Shown one piece after another: positions 14,548-14,564 of a stretch of 14,564 nucleotides of DNA; position 1 is the stretch's first letter, and each line of letters begins with the position of its first letter. The position numbers and the translations under genes were made by a program. The notes beneath the pieces are model-generated. The model was not told where the DNA came from and searched no databases. It saw only the letters and a list, made by a program, of their open reading frames with translations. This DNA is from an uncultured Armatimonadota bacterium (GTDB lineage: Bacteria; Armatimonadota; Armatimonadia; Armatimonadales; Armatimonadaceae): assembly GCA_903924445.1 (NCBI GenBank), contig CAIYBQ010000298.1, positions 1-14,564 of the forward strand, written 5' to 3'.

Positions 14548-14564
14548 GCTAAACATCCTCAGCC

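Noticed and set aside
1..14564. CRISPR array, tRNA, rRNA or phage defence genes
   Set aside because: No regularly spaced repeats, cloverleaf-like segments or defence-type motifs were seen. All repeats found are IS ends or paralogous genes.

Overview
The window looks like an accessory cell-surface polysaccharide locus (O-antigen, capsule or exopolysaccharide type) from a Gram-negative bacterium. The protein styles (WbqC-like, GSCFA, two-domain GT2) and the IS3 and IS30 elements suggest a proteobacterium, probably a betaproteobacterium. That placement is an inference, because no housekeeping gene or RNA gene is present to fix the taxon. No tRNA, rRNA, CRISPR array, riboswitch or convincing rho-independent terminator was seen.

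Layout, left to right. Bases 1-55 look like the terminus of an insertion sequence (possibly IS21-type) that cuts the orfB of an IS3-family remnant (55-about 627, minus strand). A 36-bp tail of an IS30-family transposase gene follows (643-678). All ten cargo genes then lie on the minus strand, so they read from right to left. In transcription order they are: a WbqC-like protein (13536-12838), two tandem paralogous five-bladed beta-propeller glycosidase-like proteins (12834-11872, 11859-10900), a GNAT acetyltransferase (10903-10436), a class I methyltransferase (10443-9697), a sulfotransferase (9614-8715), an interruption by an IS3-family element (7439-8668, plus strand) abutting the 3' end of a second, older IS3 remnant (about 7336-7438), a GSCFA protein (7280-6216), two paralogous SGNH-like proteins (6223-5438, 5412-4609), a secreted GH5-like glycosidase with a C-terminal Ig-like domain (4567-3014), and a large two-domain GT2 glycosyltransferase (3075-757). 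The right edge is an IS30-family element (about 13553-14547), also on the minus strand, with a frameshifted transposase.

Within each half of the cluster, genes are tightly packed with overlaps or gaps of a few bases to tens of bases, as in an operon. The working model is that the glycosyltransferase builds part of a glycan, and the methyl-, acetyl- and sulfotransferases together with the GSCFA/SGNH-like proteins decorate it. The secreted GH5-like enzyme would trim or depolymerise it outside the cytoplasm. The tandem beta-propellers may act on glycosidic linkages in the same pathway. None of these substrates can be read from the sequence.

The most notable points are the two runs of uncharacterised or paralogous glycan-modification genes (WbqC plus twin propellers; GSCFA plus twin SGNH-like proteins), the sulfotransferase in a proteobacterial glycan locus, the IS30 ends in direct orientation at both edges of the cargo, and the IS30 insertion only 16 bp upstream of the first cargo gene.
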